Origin: Armatimonadota bacterium
Lineage (GTDB): Bacteria > Armatimonadota > UBA5829
Direction of reading: 5' to 3'
DNA: 64,000 nucleotides
Assembly: GCA_039679645.1 (NCBI GenBank)
Contig: JBDKUO010000053.1
Coordinates: forward strand, 19,913-83,912
In this document: piece by piece, positions 34,991-43,226 of the stretch
Position numbering within the stretch: position 1 is the stretch's first letter
Layout of the letters: the number at the start of each line of letters is the position of its first letter
Notes under the pieces: generated by a model
The model's database searches: none
Told to the model about the DNA's origin: nothing
What the model saw: only the letters and a program-made list of their open reading frames with translations
Program-made: the position numbers and the translations under genes

Positions 34991-35056
34991 CTCTTCATCT
35001 TCATTGCTTCATGAGCTAACTTAAAAACTACTTATTCAAGAGATTCCGGGCAACCT

Positions 35057-35476
35057 TCATGAAACCGCTTTTCCTGTGGTAGTCGAAACCAGTTGACCGT
35101 GTTTAACACCTCGTGTGCTGATAAGCGTGTTAGCGATATATTTCACCTTCGCGCTCGCGCCCTTTAGTATAATGACTTCGAGGCAGTTATGCGGGTCAAG
35201 ATGAATATGCGTGCTGCATAAGACGTACGAGTGGTATTGATGCTGAAGTTCAGTCAGCACGTTGGACAGTTCGTGCTCATGATGCTCATAGACGATTGTG
35301 AGCGTGCCGACGACTTCAGCCTCCGGGTCTGTCCATTCTTCCTTTACCAGTTCCTGCCGGACGAGGTCTCGTATGGCTTCGGACCTAGACTGGTAACCTC
35401 GCTCACCTATAAGAACATCGAACTGCCTGAGCAACTCGTCTTCCATGGATACGCCGAATCGTTCGAGTGTGGTCAT
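35057..35476 (-). CDS. nikR: Nickel-responsive regulator NikR
   Basis: 139 residues. An N-terminal ribbon-helix-helix DNA-binding domain (2-45: LERFGVSMEDELLRQFDVLIGERGYQSRSEAIRDLVR) is followed by an ACT-type nickel domain (about 55-133). All four nickel ligands are present: His79, His90, His92 and Cys98 in ELQHQYHSYVLCSTHIHLDPHNCLEV. NikR represses nickel uptake when nickel is plentiful, so this cell handles nickel enzymes such as [NiFe]-hydrogenase or urease. It lies 12 bases downstream of hemL on the same strand. No nik transporter is adjacent. Confidence 0.95.
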   Translation of the reverse strand: MTTLERFGVSMEDELLRQFDVLIGERGYQSRSEAIRDLVRQELVKEEWTDPEAEVVGTLTIVYEHHEHELSNVLTELQHQYHSYVLCSTHIHLDPHNCLEVIILKGASAKVKYIANTLISTRGVKHGQLVSTTTGKAVS

Positions 35477-35488
35477 ATGATCCTCCGG

Positions 35489-36775
35489 TCAAACCAGTGC
35501 CTGAAAAGCCTGGGCACTGATCTTAATTGTATATTTTATGTCATCCAGTCCATGCGCAGCCGATATAAACGCCGCCTCAAACTGGGACGGCGCAAGGTAT
35601 ACTCCGCGCTCAAGCATCGCGTGAAAGAACCGCGCATACAAAGCCGTGTCGCTCTTTTTTGCCGAAGCGTAGTCATATACAGGGTCCTTGGTGAAGAAAA
35701 TAGTCATCATGGACCCGACGTTGTTTATGCGCACCCTAACGCCTGCGTCCGCTGCAGCCTTAGTGATACCTTGCTTGAGTTTATCGGACTTCCGGTTCAG
35801 ATCGTCATACAATCCAGGCTGCCTGAGCACTTCCAGGACTGCAATCCCGGCGCTTACTGCAAGCGGGTTGCCAGAGAGAGTTCCCGCCTGGTACACAGGC
35901 CCGACAGGCGCCACCTGTTCCATTATCTCACGCCTGCCGCCGTATGCGCCGACCGGCAGCCCGCCGCCAATGATCTTGCCGAGCGTGGTGATGTCTGGTG
36001 TGACACCATAAAGCTCCTGCGCTCCGCCGTATGATACTCGAAAACCTGTAATCACTTCGTCGAATATCAGCAAGACTCCATTGTTGCTGCATATCTCGCG
36101 CAGGCCGCTCAAGAATCCAGGCTTTGGAGGCACGACACCCATATTCCCCGCCACAGGCTCAACGATGATGCATGCGATCTGATCTTTCATAGCATGCACT
36201 GCATCCGCAGCCGCATCTATATCGTTATATGGCAGCACTATAGTGTCAGATGCGATACTTGCAGGCACGCCCGCGCTGTCCGGCAGCCCGAGTGTGGCGA
36301 CCCCAGAGCCTGCTTTGGCAAGCATATAATCCGCATGGCCATGATAGCCGCCCTCAAATTTGATGACCTTATCCCGACCGGTGTAGCCGCGCGCGAGCCT
36401 GATCGCGCTCATGACTGCCTCAGTGCCCGAGCTTACCAGCCGCACCATCTCAATCGACGGCACAGCGTCAACGATCATCTCAGCCAGCTTTACTTCCAGG
36501 GCAGTCGGAGCGCCGAAGGTAGTGCCGTCCTCCGCAGTTCGCTTAATCGCATCGACTATGCTCGGATATGCATGTCCCAGAATGAGCGGTCCCCATGAGC
36601 AGACGTAATCGATATATGAGTTGCCGTCTTCATCGAAGACACGGCAGCCCTCGCCTCGCTTGATAAAGACGGGCTGCCCGCCGACAGACCTAAATGCTCG
36701 CACAGGGCTATTTACCCCACCAGGCATTACTATCTGCGCTTTAGTGAAGAGTTCGTTCGACCTCGAAAATATCAT
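35489..36775 (-). CDS. hemL: Glutamate-1-semialdehyde 2,1-aminomutase
   Basis: 428 residues, full length. PLP class III aminotransferase fold with the HemL signature [12 protein letters not shown] (17-28), [24 protein letters not shown], and the PLP lysine Lys267 in [18 protein letters not shown]. It makes 5-aminolevulinate in the C5 tetrapyrrole pathway, so the organism uses the glutamyl-tRNA route to haem and/or cobalamin. It is upstream of nikR and downstream of selB on the same strand. A palindrome (copy F) lies between selB and hemL. Confidence 0.96.
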   Translation of the reverse strand: MIFSRSNELFTKAQIVMPGGVNSPVRAFRSVGGQPVFIKRGEGCRVFDEDGNSYIDYVCSWGPLILGHAYPSIVDAIKRTAEDGTTFGAPTALEVKLAEMIVDAVPSIEMVRLVSSGTEAVMSAIRLARGYTGRDKVIKFEGGYHGHADYMLAKAGSGVATLGLPDSAGVPASIASDTIVLPYNDIDAAADAVHAMKDQIACIIVEPVAGNMGVVPPKPGFLSGLREICSNNGVLLIFDEVITGFRVSYGGAQELYGVTPDITTLGKIIGGGLPVGAYGGRREIMEQVAPVGPVYQAGTLSGNPLAVSAGIAVLEVLRQPGLYDDLNRKSDKLKQGITKAAADAGVRVRINNVGSMMTIFFTKDPVYDYASAKKSDTALYARFFHAMLERGVYLAPSQFEAAFISAAHGLDDIKYTIKISAQAFQALV

Positions 36776-36808
36776 ATTAAGTCCTCGAAAAATAGCTGAG
36801 AGCCTTTG

Positions 36809-36837
36809 TTCGGGCGCGATATCCGATCGCGACCGAA
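36809..36837. repeat. Dispersed palindrome, copy F
   Basis: Arms TTCGGGCGCGAT and ATCGCGACCGAA, loop ATCCG, one mismatch. The inner stem is CGCGAT/ATCGCG, as in copies A and G, instead of CTGGAT/ATCCAG. Confidence 0.8.
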
Positions 36838-36865
36838 ATAGAACGCCAGGTTTTCAAAACCCCAC

Positions 36866-38773
36866 CTATCGCCCAAAAAGTGCTCTCTGGTCACCCATCC
36901 TCCGCGTAATACGCTTGGAGTCAAAATATTCAAGCAGTGGCACAACATATTTTCTGCTCGAATTGATCAGGTCTCTAAACTGCGCCACCGTAATTTGTCC
37001 GTTTTCCTCGAGATATTTCTTGAGCATATCGGCTGCGCTATCTATGGCATACTTATGGAAATATAAATCGGTGTCAACTTTAGCCAGCCCGCCGCGCGTC
37101 GTAAGCAGAGTCACTATCTCGCGCGTATCCGCTCCATATTTGCGTTCCAGTTCGGTCAGCAGAGGCGGATTAACGCCTGCATCAAGGTAGGCAGTCTCGA
37201 TTTTTAACAGCAGTTCTTCCTGTTGAGAATCCAGAGTCATAATATGACCCGGCAGTTTTATAACACTTTCCGATACCTCTACTTCTCCGTCCGCTGCCAT
37301 TGACGAGAGTATCGCCTGGAAACCTTTCTGCTCAATCCGCTGCCCCAAAGCAGCCTTAAGCTCATGGATGGGCATTCCGGGTTTTATCGGATTGGCTTTA
37401 TGATATGCTGCCAAAGTCGATTTTATCCTGGATGCAATCATATCATACCCGGGCTTATGCACAAACCTGCCGTGCAGTTCGAGCGCGCGGCCGCCGCTTA
37501 CCAGTTCTTCCAAAACCGAGTTTACTTCCTGATCACTCAGGCCTGTTCGCTGGATTATATCTTTTCTTGCAAGTCCGGTTTCGCTGGCAGCAAGCGCGTC
37601 CTCAATTATATCCGCCGGGTTGCCGCTGAGCGTGCGTTCGAGCTTTTTTATTATGTCTGCATCGTTTTTTCGGTGTTTAGTTGCGTTCGGCTCGAGTATT
37701 ATCCCGCCGCCCATTACGCGAGCAGGAGAGTAGAATCGAAGCACGAACCTGTCTGACCGCGCGGCCACTATTTTGGTCTCAAGCCTGAGTTGAACCAGCC
37801 CTTTTTCTCCGGGGGCTATCTCTTCGCCGCCTAATATCATCACGCGGCCGATCGCTTCAAGCGTGCCTATGTGCATCCTGATGCGCATTCTGCTTCTGAG
37901 AGGGCGGGGAGAGTCTTTGAGCACCGATACGCTTGCATCGAGCATGTTCGTCGCGCCAAGGTATCCCGGCGGCAGGAGCACGCTTCCACGCCCGATATCC
38001 GGCACTTCGACCCCCACCAGGTTTAGTGCAACGCGGCTTCCGGCGTAAGCTGAGTCCTGTTTCTTGCCATGGACCTGGATTTGACGGACGCGCGAGTCGA
38101 TCCCCTGGGGCAGTATGGTGACGGCATCGCCGAGCCTGATTGTGCCTGAGACCAGCGTACCCGTCACGACAGTCCCGAAACCCGTCATCGTGAACACTCT
38201 GTCTATCGGGAGCCTGAACGGTCCCTGCGTTGTGCGCTGAGCCGCCATGTCCGCGAGCCTGTCTATCTCTCTTATGAGGTCATCGACACCTTCGCCTGTG
38301 GTTCCCGATACCCGAATGATCTTTGCATTTCCGAACGAGGTGTCCTTGAGGTATTGCTCAAGGTCTTCCTGTACGATATCGAGCCAGTCATCCTCCACCA
38401 TATCGCACTTGGTGAGAGCGACTACCCCAAGCTTTGTTTCCAACAGCTCAAGTATTTCGAGGTGCTCGCGCGTCTGAGGCATCACGCCCTCGTCAGCAGC
38501 CACTACCAGCAGCGCGATATCGACGCCGCTTGCACCTGCGAGCATATTTTTGAGGAATCTCTCATGCCCCGGCACATCGACAATACCTATCTGCTTCCCG
38601 CTCGGAAGCATCAGTGATGCAAACCCCAAGTCTATTGTAAGGCCCCGTTCCTGTTCTTCCTTCAGGCGGTCGGTATTGATCCCGGTCATGGCTTTAATAA
38701 GCGTGGTCTTGCCATGATCGACGTGGCCGGCGGTGCCGAGTATCAGGTGCTTTGTGCTCTCTTGTGAGTCCAT
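36866..38773 (-). CDS. selB: Selenocysteine-specific translation elongation factor SelB
   Basis: 635 residues. EF-Tu-like GTPase with [13 protein letters not shown] (13-25), [21 protein letters not shown] and TKCD, then two beta-barrel domains. The C-terminal winged-helix repeats (about 400-630, with [24 protein letters not shown] and [32 protein letters not shown]) bind the SECIS hairpin. It delivers selenocysteinyl-tRNA to UGA codons, so some proteins in this genome contain selenocysteine. selA, selD and tRNA-Sec are not in the window, and I saw no internal UGA that splits a recognisable gene here. Confidence 0.95.
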   Translation of the reverse strand: MDSQESTKHLILGTAGHVDHGKTTLIKAMTGINTDRLKEEQERGLTIDLGFASLMLPSGKQIGIVDVPGHERFLKNMLAGASGVDIALLVVAADEGVMPQTREHLEILELLETKLGVVALTKCDMVEDDWLDIVQEDLEQYLKDTSFGNAKIIRVSGTTGEGVDDLIREIDRLADMAAQRTTQGPFRLPIDRVFTMTGFGTVVTGTLVSGTIRLGDAVTILPQGIDSRVRQIQVHGKKQDSAYAGSRVALNLVGVEVPDIGRGSVLLPPGYLGATNMLDASVSVLKDSPRPLRSRMRIRMHIGTLEAIGRVMILGGEEIAPGEKGLVQLRLETKIVAARSDRFVLRFYSPARVMGGGIILEPNATKHRKNDADIIKKLERTLSGNPADIIEDALAASETGLARKDIIQRTGLSDQEVNSVLEELVSGGRALELHGRFVHKPGYDMIASRIKSTLAAYHKANPIKPGMPIHELKAALGQRIEQKGFQAILSSMAADGEVEVSESVIKLPGHIMTLDSQQEELLLKIETAYLDAGVNPPLLTELERKYGADTREIVTLLTTRGGLAKVDTDLYFHKYAIDSAADMLKKYLEENGQITVAQFRDLINSSRKYVVPLLEYFDSKRITRRMGDQRALFGR

Positions 38774-38866
38774 CGCTTAATTGTAGTTAGCAGCGCCCTC
38801 TGGGTCAAGTTGCAGGGCGAACGGGCGAACGCACGAATAACCGTTTTGTGACGAAGTCCAAACGAT

Positions 38867-38987
38867 GGGTAAGGATCTCCGAATCCTTACCCAAGAACCA
38901 ATGCCGGATCTCCGAATCCGGCTATTCCAGCATAGGTTGCGGGGTTCGGAGATCCCAATTGGCATTAAAGTGACGATTCGGAGATCG
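38867..38987. repeat. Cluster of four hairpins with the same CTCCGA loop
   Basis: Stem GGGTAAGGAT/ATCCTTACCC (38867-38892) and stem GCCGGAT/ATCCGGC (38903-38922), both with loop CTCCGA. The same core then appears twice inverted, as TTCGGAGAT flanked by short complementary arms (38943-38956 and 38974-38987). Stems differ, loops are constant. It lies just upstream of selB on its 5' side. Confidence 0.7.
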
Positions 38988-39035
38988 CCACCTATCAGGA
39001 AATGAGGAGATGTCTTTGCACTTACAGAAGCGTGT

Positions 39036-39053
39036 GTAATACTAACGTATTAC
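39036..39053. promoter_or_regulatory. Perfect inverted repeat upstream of the ncRNA candidate
   Basis: GTAATAC-TAAC-GTATTAC, 7-bp arms. A possible operator or promoter-proximal element for the RNA transcribed from about 39105. No clear -35/-10 pair can be fixed. Confidence 0.35.
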
Positions 39054-39104
39054 ATCGTGCTAGTGCGGAGGTAGCATACAAAAATAGAGCATAAAGCTAA
39101 TTGT

Positions 39105-39405
39105 GAGGGTTAGGTAATAAGGGTATCATCTATATAGCCGGTGACTGAACAGTATGGCCGAAGGACGTAAGGCGGAATACCTGAGAACATACAGTCAGCC
39201 GGGAACGACTTTCCAATCTGCCCGCCCGCAGAGTTGTTCCCGAACCCAGGTAAGTCCAAGCGACTAAGTGACCTGCCAGCACGAAACGCAATTATGTGGA
39301 CGAACCGGGCGCCGGCTTGCAATTATAACCTAATATGTAATTCATCTTCTCTCCTTCCTTTCAGTATGGATGGTTGCGGTCTCCCCCGCAACCATCAATT
39401 TTTTT
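39105..39405 (+). ncRNA. Candidate structured non-coding RNA or leader with terminator
   Basis: Nested complementarity spans about 225 bases. The closing helix is TTAGGTAATAA (39110-39120) with TTATAACCTAA (39323-39333), 10 of 11 pairs. Next is AGCCGG (39136-39141) with CCGGCT (39312-39317). Inside are three stem-loops: TGACTG/CAGTCA (39142-39197), CGGGAACGACT/AGTTGTTCCCG (39200-39242) and CAGGT..AGTC/GACT..ACCTG (39247-39275). A perfect rho-independent terminator follows at 39369-39405. It matches no RNA family I can recognise (not 6S, SRP, RNase P, tmRNA or cobalamin). The next gene starts 52 bases later, so it could be a riboswitch-like leader of the methyltransferase gene or a free RNA. 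Confidence 0.5.
39369..39405 (+). terminator. Rho-independent terminator of the ncRNA candidate
   Basis: GATGGTTGCGG (39369-39379) pairs perfectly with CCGCAACCATC (39386-39396), loop TCTCCC, tail AATTTTTTTG. There is no plus-strand gene within 600 bases upstream, so it must end an RNA transcript. Confidence 0.8.
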
Positions 39406-39457
39406 GTGATCCTGCAACTGAAGGGATTCCAAGGCACGCTCACGAATCAACCAGCGT

Positions 39458-40213
39458 ATGAATAATTGTATGACACAAACACAGTTCAAACAGATAGCTG
39501 CGTACTATGATGACCTGATGGCCGGCGTCCCGTATAATCTTTGGGTCAGATATATAGAGGATATACTGGCGCGCATTGAGTATCGTCCCAAAAGCGTGCT
39601 CGATGTAGCGTGCGGCACAGGCAATGTCAGCGAGATACTAGCGGATAAGGGATACAAAGTAGTAGGTGCCGACATAGCTCCGGATATGATCGATGCAGCC
39701 AAGTCCAAGCACAGCAGCGTGGAATATTTTGTGCAGGATATGGCAGACCTCGATCTGGACGGGCGCAAGTTCGATCTATCTATCAGCCTGTTCGATTCTC
39801 TGAACTATATTACCGACCCGTCTCGTCTTGCGCGCGCAATCAAGCGGGTGGGGGAGCATTTAGTCGAGGGCGGCATCTTCATATTCGACGTGAACACTGA
39901 GTATGCCCTGGCGCATCATTTCTTCGATCAAGCCAACATCGCATCGAATATTTATCCGCACTATATCTGGAACAGCACGTACGACCACTCCACTCGAATC
40001 TGCACAGTGAATATGACCTTTGAGGTAATGGAAGACGGCGAAAAGCGCCAGTTCAAAGAGGTCCACATACAGCGCGCGCATAGCCTCGAGGAGCTTTCGA
40101 TGATGCTGAGCGACGCAGGCTTTGATGTGGTCGATATTTTCCATGCCTATAAATTTCGCCGACCGACAAGGCGGTCGGACAGAGTATTTTATGTAGCTAG
40201 AAAGGTGAGATAA
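39458..40213 (+). CDS. Class I SAM-dependent methyltransferase
   Basis: 251 residues. Motif I VLDVACGTGNVSEILADKGYKVVGADIAPDMI, then SLFDSLNYITD, and a C-terminal R-P-T-R-R-S-D-R-V-F-Y-V-A-R strand common in small-molecule methyltransferases. The start may be the ATG at 39458 or that at 39470, and neither has a clear ribosome site. Transcription may pass a terminator that ends the structured RNA just upstream. Its stop overlaps the start of the GH65-like gene by one base, so the two are translationally coupled. Confidence 0.82.
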   Translation: MNNCMTQTQFKQIAAYYDDLMAGVPYNLWVRYIEDILARIEYRPKSVLDVACGTGNVSEILADKGYKVVGADIAPDMIDAAKSKHSSVEYFVQDMADLDLDGRKFDLSISLFDSLNYITDPSRLARAIKRVGEHLVEGGIFIFDVNTEYALAHHFFDQANIASNIYPHYIWNSTYDHSTRICTVNMTFEVMEDGEKRQFKEVHIQRAHSLEELSMMLSDAGFDVVDIFHAYKFRRPTRRSDRVFYVARKVR

Positions 40214-42387
40214 TGAATCGCAGTGTCATGCGCGGTGTCGCGCTGATTATCCTTGCCGCAGCCGCAATAATCGGTCTGCTTCTAATTCCGAACAAGTCAA
40301 GCAAAAACGCAAACCATCCACCAAATGACGACCCCTGGCTCCTGGTCTCATACGACCCCGATAATCTTTACGGCACATATCTGGGCAACGGCTTCATCGG
40401 CTGCCGGATTATGGGCGAAGGTGTGGGCAATCATAACGGCCAGCCTCTGCCCTGCTTCATGGCCGGTCTCTATGACAATGAGAAACTCATCCCCACACCT
40501 ACCTGGAGTGATCTACGTTTCTATGACGGCAAGACCGAGTTCAAGATAGATAAAGATGCCGACTACAAACAGGTCCTCAATATGAAGACCGGCATCCTTA
40601 CGACGTACGCCACATGGCGCGCCGGTCGCAAGACTCTTAAGGGTAAAGTCGAGGTTATAGTTTCAAGGGCGGAGCCGAATGTGGGGGTTGTGCGTGCGGA
40701 ATTGCGCCCAAACTTTTCAAGTAGAATTGATGCACAGTCTTACAGCCGCAATACTGAAAATTTCGCGTTGTCTCCGACACCCAAAGATGGGGATACTGGG
40801 TGGCGATTGAATGGTAGCGAGCGTATTAGGGCCTGCGCTTTCGGCACAAAACAGAGCGGCATCAAGTTTGCGCTTGCTTCACTTTTGGTGTCGAGTGCAG
40901 AAGGCGATCCCCCCTCATGGGGAGGCAGTAGTGTTGAGTCCGTTCTCGCTCTGGAACCCAAGAGAGGTGTTAAGTTTTCAGTGAGCAATTACAGCTCGGT
41001 GTTTATTGGTGGCGACCCGGAGAATAACGCCTGCATGAATGTGCTATTTGCCGCAGGAGCACATGACATTACAATGAAGTCTAAACTCTGGGAACTGCGC
41101 AAATACGACGACAGCAGGTTTATCTCTCTGCACAAACGCGCAATGTCCGACCTCTGGAAGCACGACATAATAATAGACGGCCCCAAGCGCGACCAGCAGG
41201 CTCTCCACTCCTGCATGTTCTATTTACTTCAGAGCGTGCGTAAAGGCAGCCAGTGGAGCATACCGCCGATGGGCCTGTCAAACAATGCCTTCAGCGGGCA
41301 TGTCTTCTGGGACGCCGATTTGTGGATGTTCCCTGCTCTGATATTGCAGCACCCCGAGCTTGCTCGCTCGATAGTGGATTATCGATATAACACACTGCTC
41401 GGAGCAATGGCTAATGCAAAAGAGCACGGTTTTGCCGGAGCGGAATATGCCTGGGAGAGCGGATATACGGGCAAAGAAGACACTCCCGAGGGGCTTGTCT
41501 ATAGAAATGAGAGGCACATTGACGGAGACGTGGCTCTTTGCCAGTGGCAGTATTATTTAGCTACGGGCGACAAGACATGGCTCAAGACCCGAGGCTACCC
41601 CGTAATAAAAGCGACAGCAGACTACTGGGCCAGCCGGGTGAAGTGGGTTCCTGCAAAGGACCATTATGAGATATTGCAGGTAGTTCCGCCGGATGAAAAT
41701 GCCGAGCTTATCAACAATAGCGCGTATACAAATATCATCGCTCAGATGAATCTGCGTATCGCCGAGCAGGCTGCTAAGCGTATCGGTGCAGCGCCTGATC
41801 TTAAGTGGGCGCAGGTCGCCGAGAAGATGTATATTCCTTTTGATCCGACTAATAAGCGTTTCTCAGCGTTCGACGGTCACAAGCCGAACTGGAAAGCAAA
41901 GCAGGCCGATACTGAGCTTATAGTATATCCGCTGCAGTATAAGTTTGCCGGTCAAGATATGACAGCTATATACAAAAATACGTTTGAGTATTATTCCAGC
42001 CGACTCTATCCGAACGGGCCTGCCATGAGCACATCAGCTCATTGTGTCATTGCCGCGCGCCTGGGTGATTGCGACAGGGCATATAATGAGTTTATGAAGA
42101 GCTACAAGCCCTACTTCCGCGGGCCTTTCAATTACTTCAATGAGAAGTCCTCCACCACATACGAAAATATGTGCTTCCTCACCGGAGCCGCCGGGCCGAT
42201 CCAATCGACCATATTCGGTCTTGCAGGCGCAAACATGGACTACTTTGCTCAAGATCAAAGCAAAATCTTGAACTGGTCGCCATGTCTGCCGAAGCGCTGG
42301 AAGTCCATAAAGCTCACGCGAGTCCAATGGCAGGGTAAGCAGTTCGATGTCACAGTAACCAAGGGTAATAAAGTCAGCATAAATTAG
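40213..42387 (+). CDS. GH65-like (alpha,alpha)6-barrel glycosidase or phosphorylase, exported or membrane-anchored
   Basis: 724 residues. Membrane or signal segment at 6-26 (RGVALIILAAAAIIGLLLIP). The N-terminal beta-sandwich begins GTYLGNGFIGCRI, as in GH65 maltose/trehalose/kojibiose enzymes. The barrel has GHVFWDADLWMFPAL (family G-H-x-F-W-D-x-E), and the catalytic-acid region reads VVPPDENAELINNSAYTN. The C-terminal cap ends QDQSKILNWSPCLPKRW. It may be a hydrolase of the acid trehalase or glucosyl-galactosyl type or a phosphorylase. By eye the hydrolase is more likely for an exported protein. Translationally coupled to the methyltransferase gene. Confidence 0.78.
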   Translation: MNRSVMRGVALIILAAAAIIGLLLIPNKSSKNANHPPNDDPWLLVSYDPDNLYGTYLGNGFIGCRIMGEGVGNHNGQPLPCFMAGLYDNEKLIPTPTWSDLRFYDGKTEFKIDKDADYKQVLNMKTGILTTYATWRAGRKTLKGKVEVIVSRAEPNVGVVRAELRPNFSSRIDAQSYSRNTENFALSPTPKDGDTGWRLNGSERIRACAFGTKQSGIKFALASLLVSSAEGDPPSWGGSSVESVLALEPKRGVKFSVSNYSSVFIGGDPENNACMNVLFAAGAHDITMKSKLWELRKYDDSRFISLHKRAMSDLWKHDIIIDGPKRDQQALHSCMFYLLQSVRKGSQWSIPPMGLSNNAFSGHVFWDADLWMFPALILQHPELARSIVDYRYNTLLGAMANAKEHGFAGAEYAWESGYTGKEDTPEGLVYRNERHIDGDVALCQWQYYLATGDKTWLKTRGYPVIKATADYWASRVKWVPAKDHYEILQVVPPDENAELINNSAYTNIIAQMNLRIAEQAAKRIGAAPDLKWAQVAEKMYIPFDPTNKRFSAFDGHKPNWKAKQADTELIVYPLQYKFAGQDMTAIYKNTFEYYSSRLYPNGPAMSTSAHCVIAARLGDCDRAYNEFMKSYKPYFRGPFNYFNEKSSTTYENMCFLTGAAGPIQSTIFGLAGANMDYFAQDQSKILNWSPCLPKRWKSIKLTRVQWQGKQFDVTVTKGNKVSIN

Positions 42388-42501
42388 TATTGAGTAATTT
42401 GTATTGATTATTTTTCTATATTACTCAGTATGCTGCTGTTTACAAGACAACTTGCGTGTGTTCGTCATGCCCCGACACCCGGCACCCGACACCCATTACC
42501 C
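42387..42501. repeat. Two heptamer-period arrays between the GH65-like and membrane-protein genes
   Basis: Array 1 (42387-42428): GTATTGA, GTAATTT, GTATTGA, TTATTTT, TCTATAT, TACTCAG. Array 2 (42470-42501): CCCGACA, CCCGGCA, CCCGACA, CCCATTA, CCCC. Array 1 resembles 17883-17910, and array 2 resembles 49459-49491. Confidence 0.6.
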
Positions 42502-42588
42502 CTCTTCACGGCGTTTAGATAAATTTTGACGCGGGAAAATTGATTAGGGTCTTAATTGACCTCGATCTACGAGTATGGAGGGGTTCAC

Positions 42589-43170
42589 ATGGACGAGCAT
42601 GAGAGTGAAAGAATTGCGGGTCAAAAGGGTGGAGCCTCCGAAGCCTTTATACACGGACACCATTACTATGAACCTACCGTGACTGCAATCACCGACATAA
42701 TTGTGCCTGCCACGAGAATACAGTGGGGACCGACATTTGCAGGCCTACTGGTTGCGTTGTCGGTGACTTTTCTGCTCACTGCTTTGGGCATAGCGCTTGG
42801 AATAGGGATCGGAGGCATGGGCTACTGGGTAGTCGGTTTCGGTTCACTGGGGTTGTTTTTAGGCAGCTTGCTGGCTGCCCGTACCGCTAGGGCTGATGTC
42901 GTGCCCGCGATAATGCATGGCGTTATCGTATGGTGTCTGGTCACCGTGCTGCATGTCGTCACTTTCGGTGGGATAATAGGCGCGGTCGTCGCATCGATTA
43001 TGGGTTCACGTGGAGCCGCTGCGGGCGCGCCACTCAGTGCGACTGTCAGCAGTGCGGCTTGGTGGTTCTTCGGAGGATTTTTGATCTTTCTGGTGGCATC
43101 AATTTTGGGTGGGCTTGCCGGCATTAACCCGCCTGAACATGAAGAGACCCATGAAACCACCACCACATAG
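42589..43170 (+). CDS. Four-helix membrane protein of unknown function
   Basis: 193 residues from the ATG at 42589, set by GGAGGGG about 6 bases upstream. Residues 1-45 are polar and His-rich (HESERIAGQKGGASEAFIHGHHYYEP). Four hydrophobic segments follow (about 53-78, 82-98, 107-135, 150-178), rich in Gly and Ala with an ARTARAD loop, and a short acidic-Thr tail HEETHETTTT. The layout resembles small YrzE/TIGR04086-like membrane proteins, but I cannot assign a family. It is monocistronic with its own terminator. Confidence 0.65.
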   Translation: MDEHESERIAGQKGGASEAFIHGHHYYEPTVTAITDIIVPATRIQWGPTFAGLLVALSVTFLLTALGIALGIGIGGMGYWVVGFGSLGLFLGSLLAARTARADVVPAIMHGVIVWCLVTVLHVVTFGGIIGAVVASIMGSRGAAAGAPLSATVSSAAWWFFGGFLIFLVASILGGLAGINPPEHEETHETTTT

Positions 43171-43190
43171 CAGCATAAAGACGAGGCAAG

Positions 43191-43226
43191 ATAGTCGGGG
43201 GTATTTCTGCCCCCGACTATTTATAG
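43191..43226. terminator. Terminator hairpin between convergent genes
   Basis: ATAGTCGGGGG (43191-43201) pairs perfectly with CCCCCGACTAT (43210-43220), 8-base loop, then TTATAG. It sits at the 3' ends of the membrane-protein gene and the minus-strand DNA methyltransferase gene. Confidence 0.65.

Noticed and set aside
39110..39322. Minus-strand 70-codon frame across the structured RNA region
   Set aside because: Composition is not protein-like, the start is a poor TTG, and the nested helices plus plus-strand terminator explain the region better.
39105..39340. Cobalamin riboswitch, because of AAGTGACCTGCC and a CTGCCC-rich hairpin
   Set aside because: The B12-box order and the GGGAA...GGTGAA core are missing, and the segments are explained by perfect local hairpins.
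39292..39345. Minus-strand 17-codon frame (MNYILGYNCKPAPGSST) with AAGGAAGGAGAG upstream
   Set aside because: The purine run is the complement of a pyrimidine tract inside the plus-strand transcript, and no minus-strand gene follows that a leader peptide could control. Kept as a remote possibility only.
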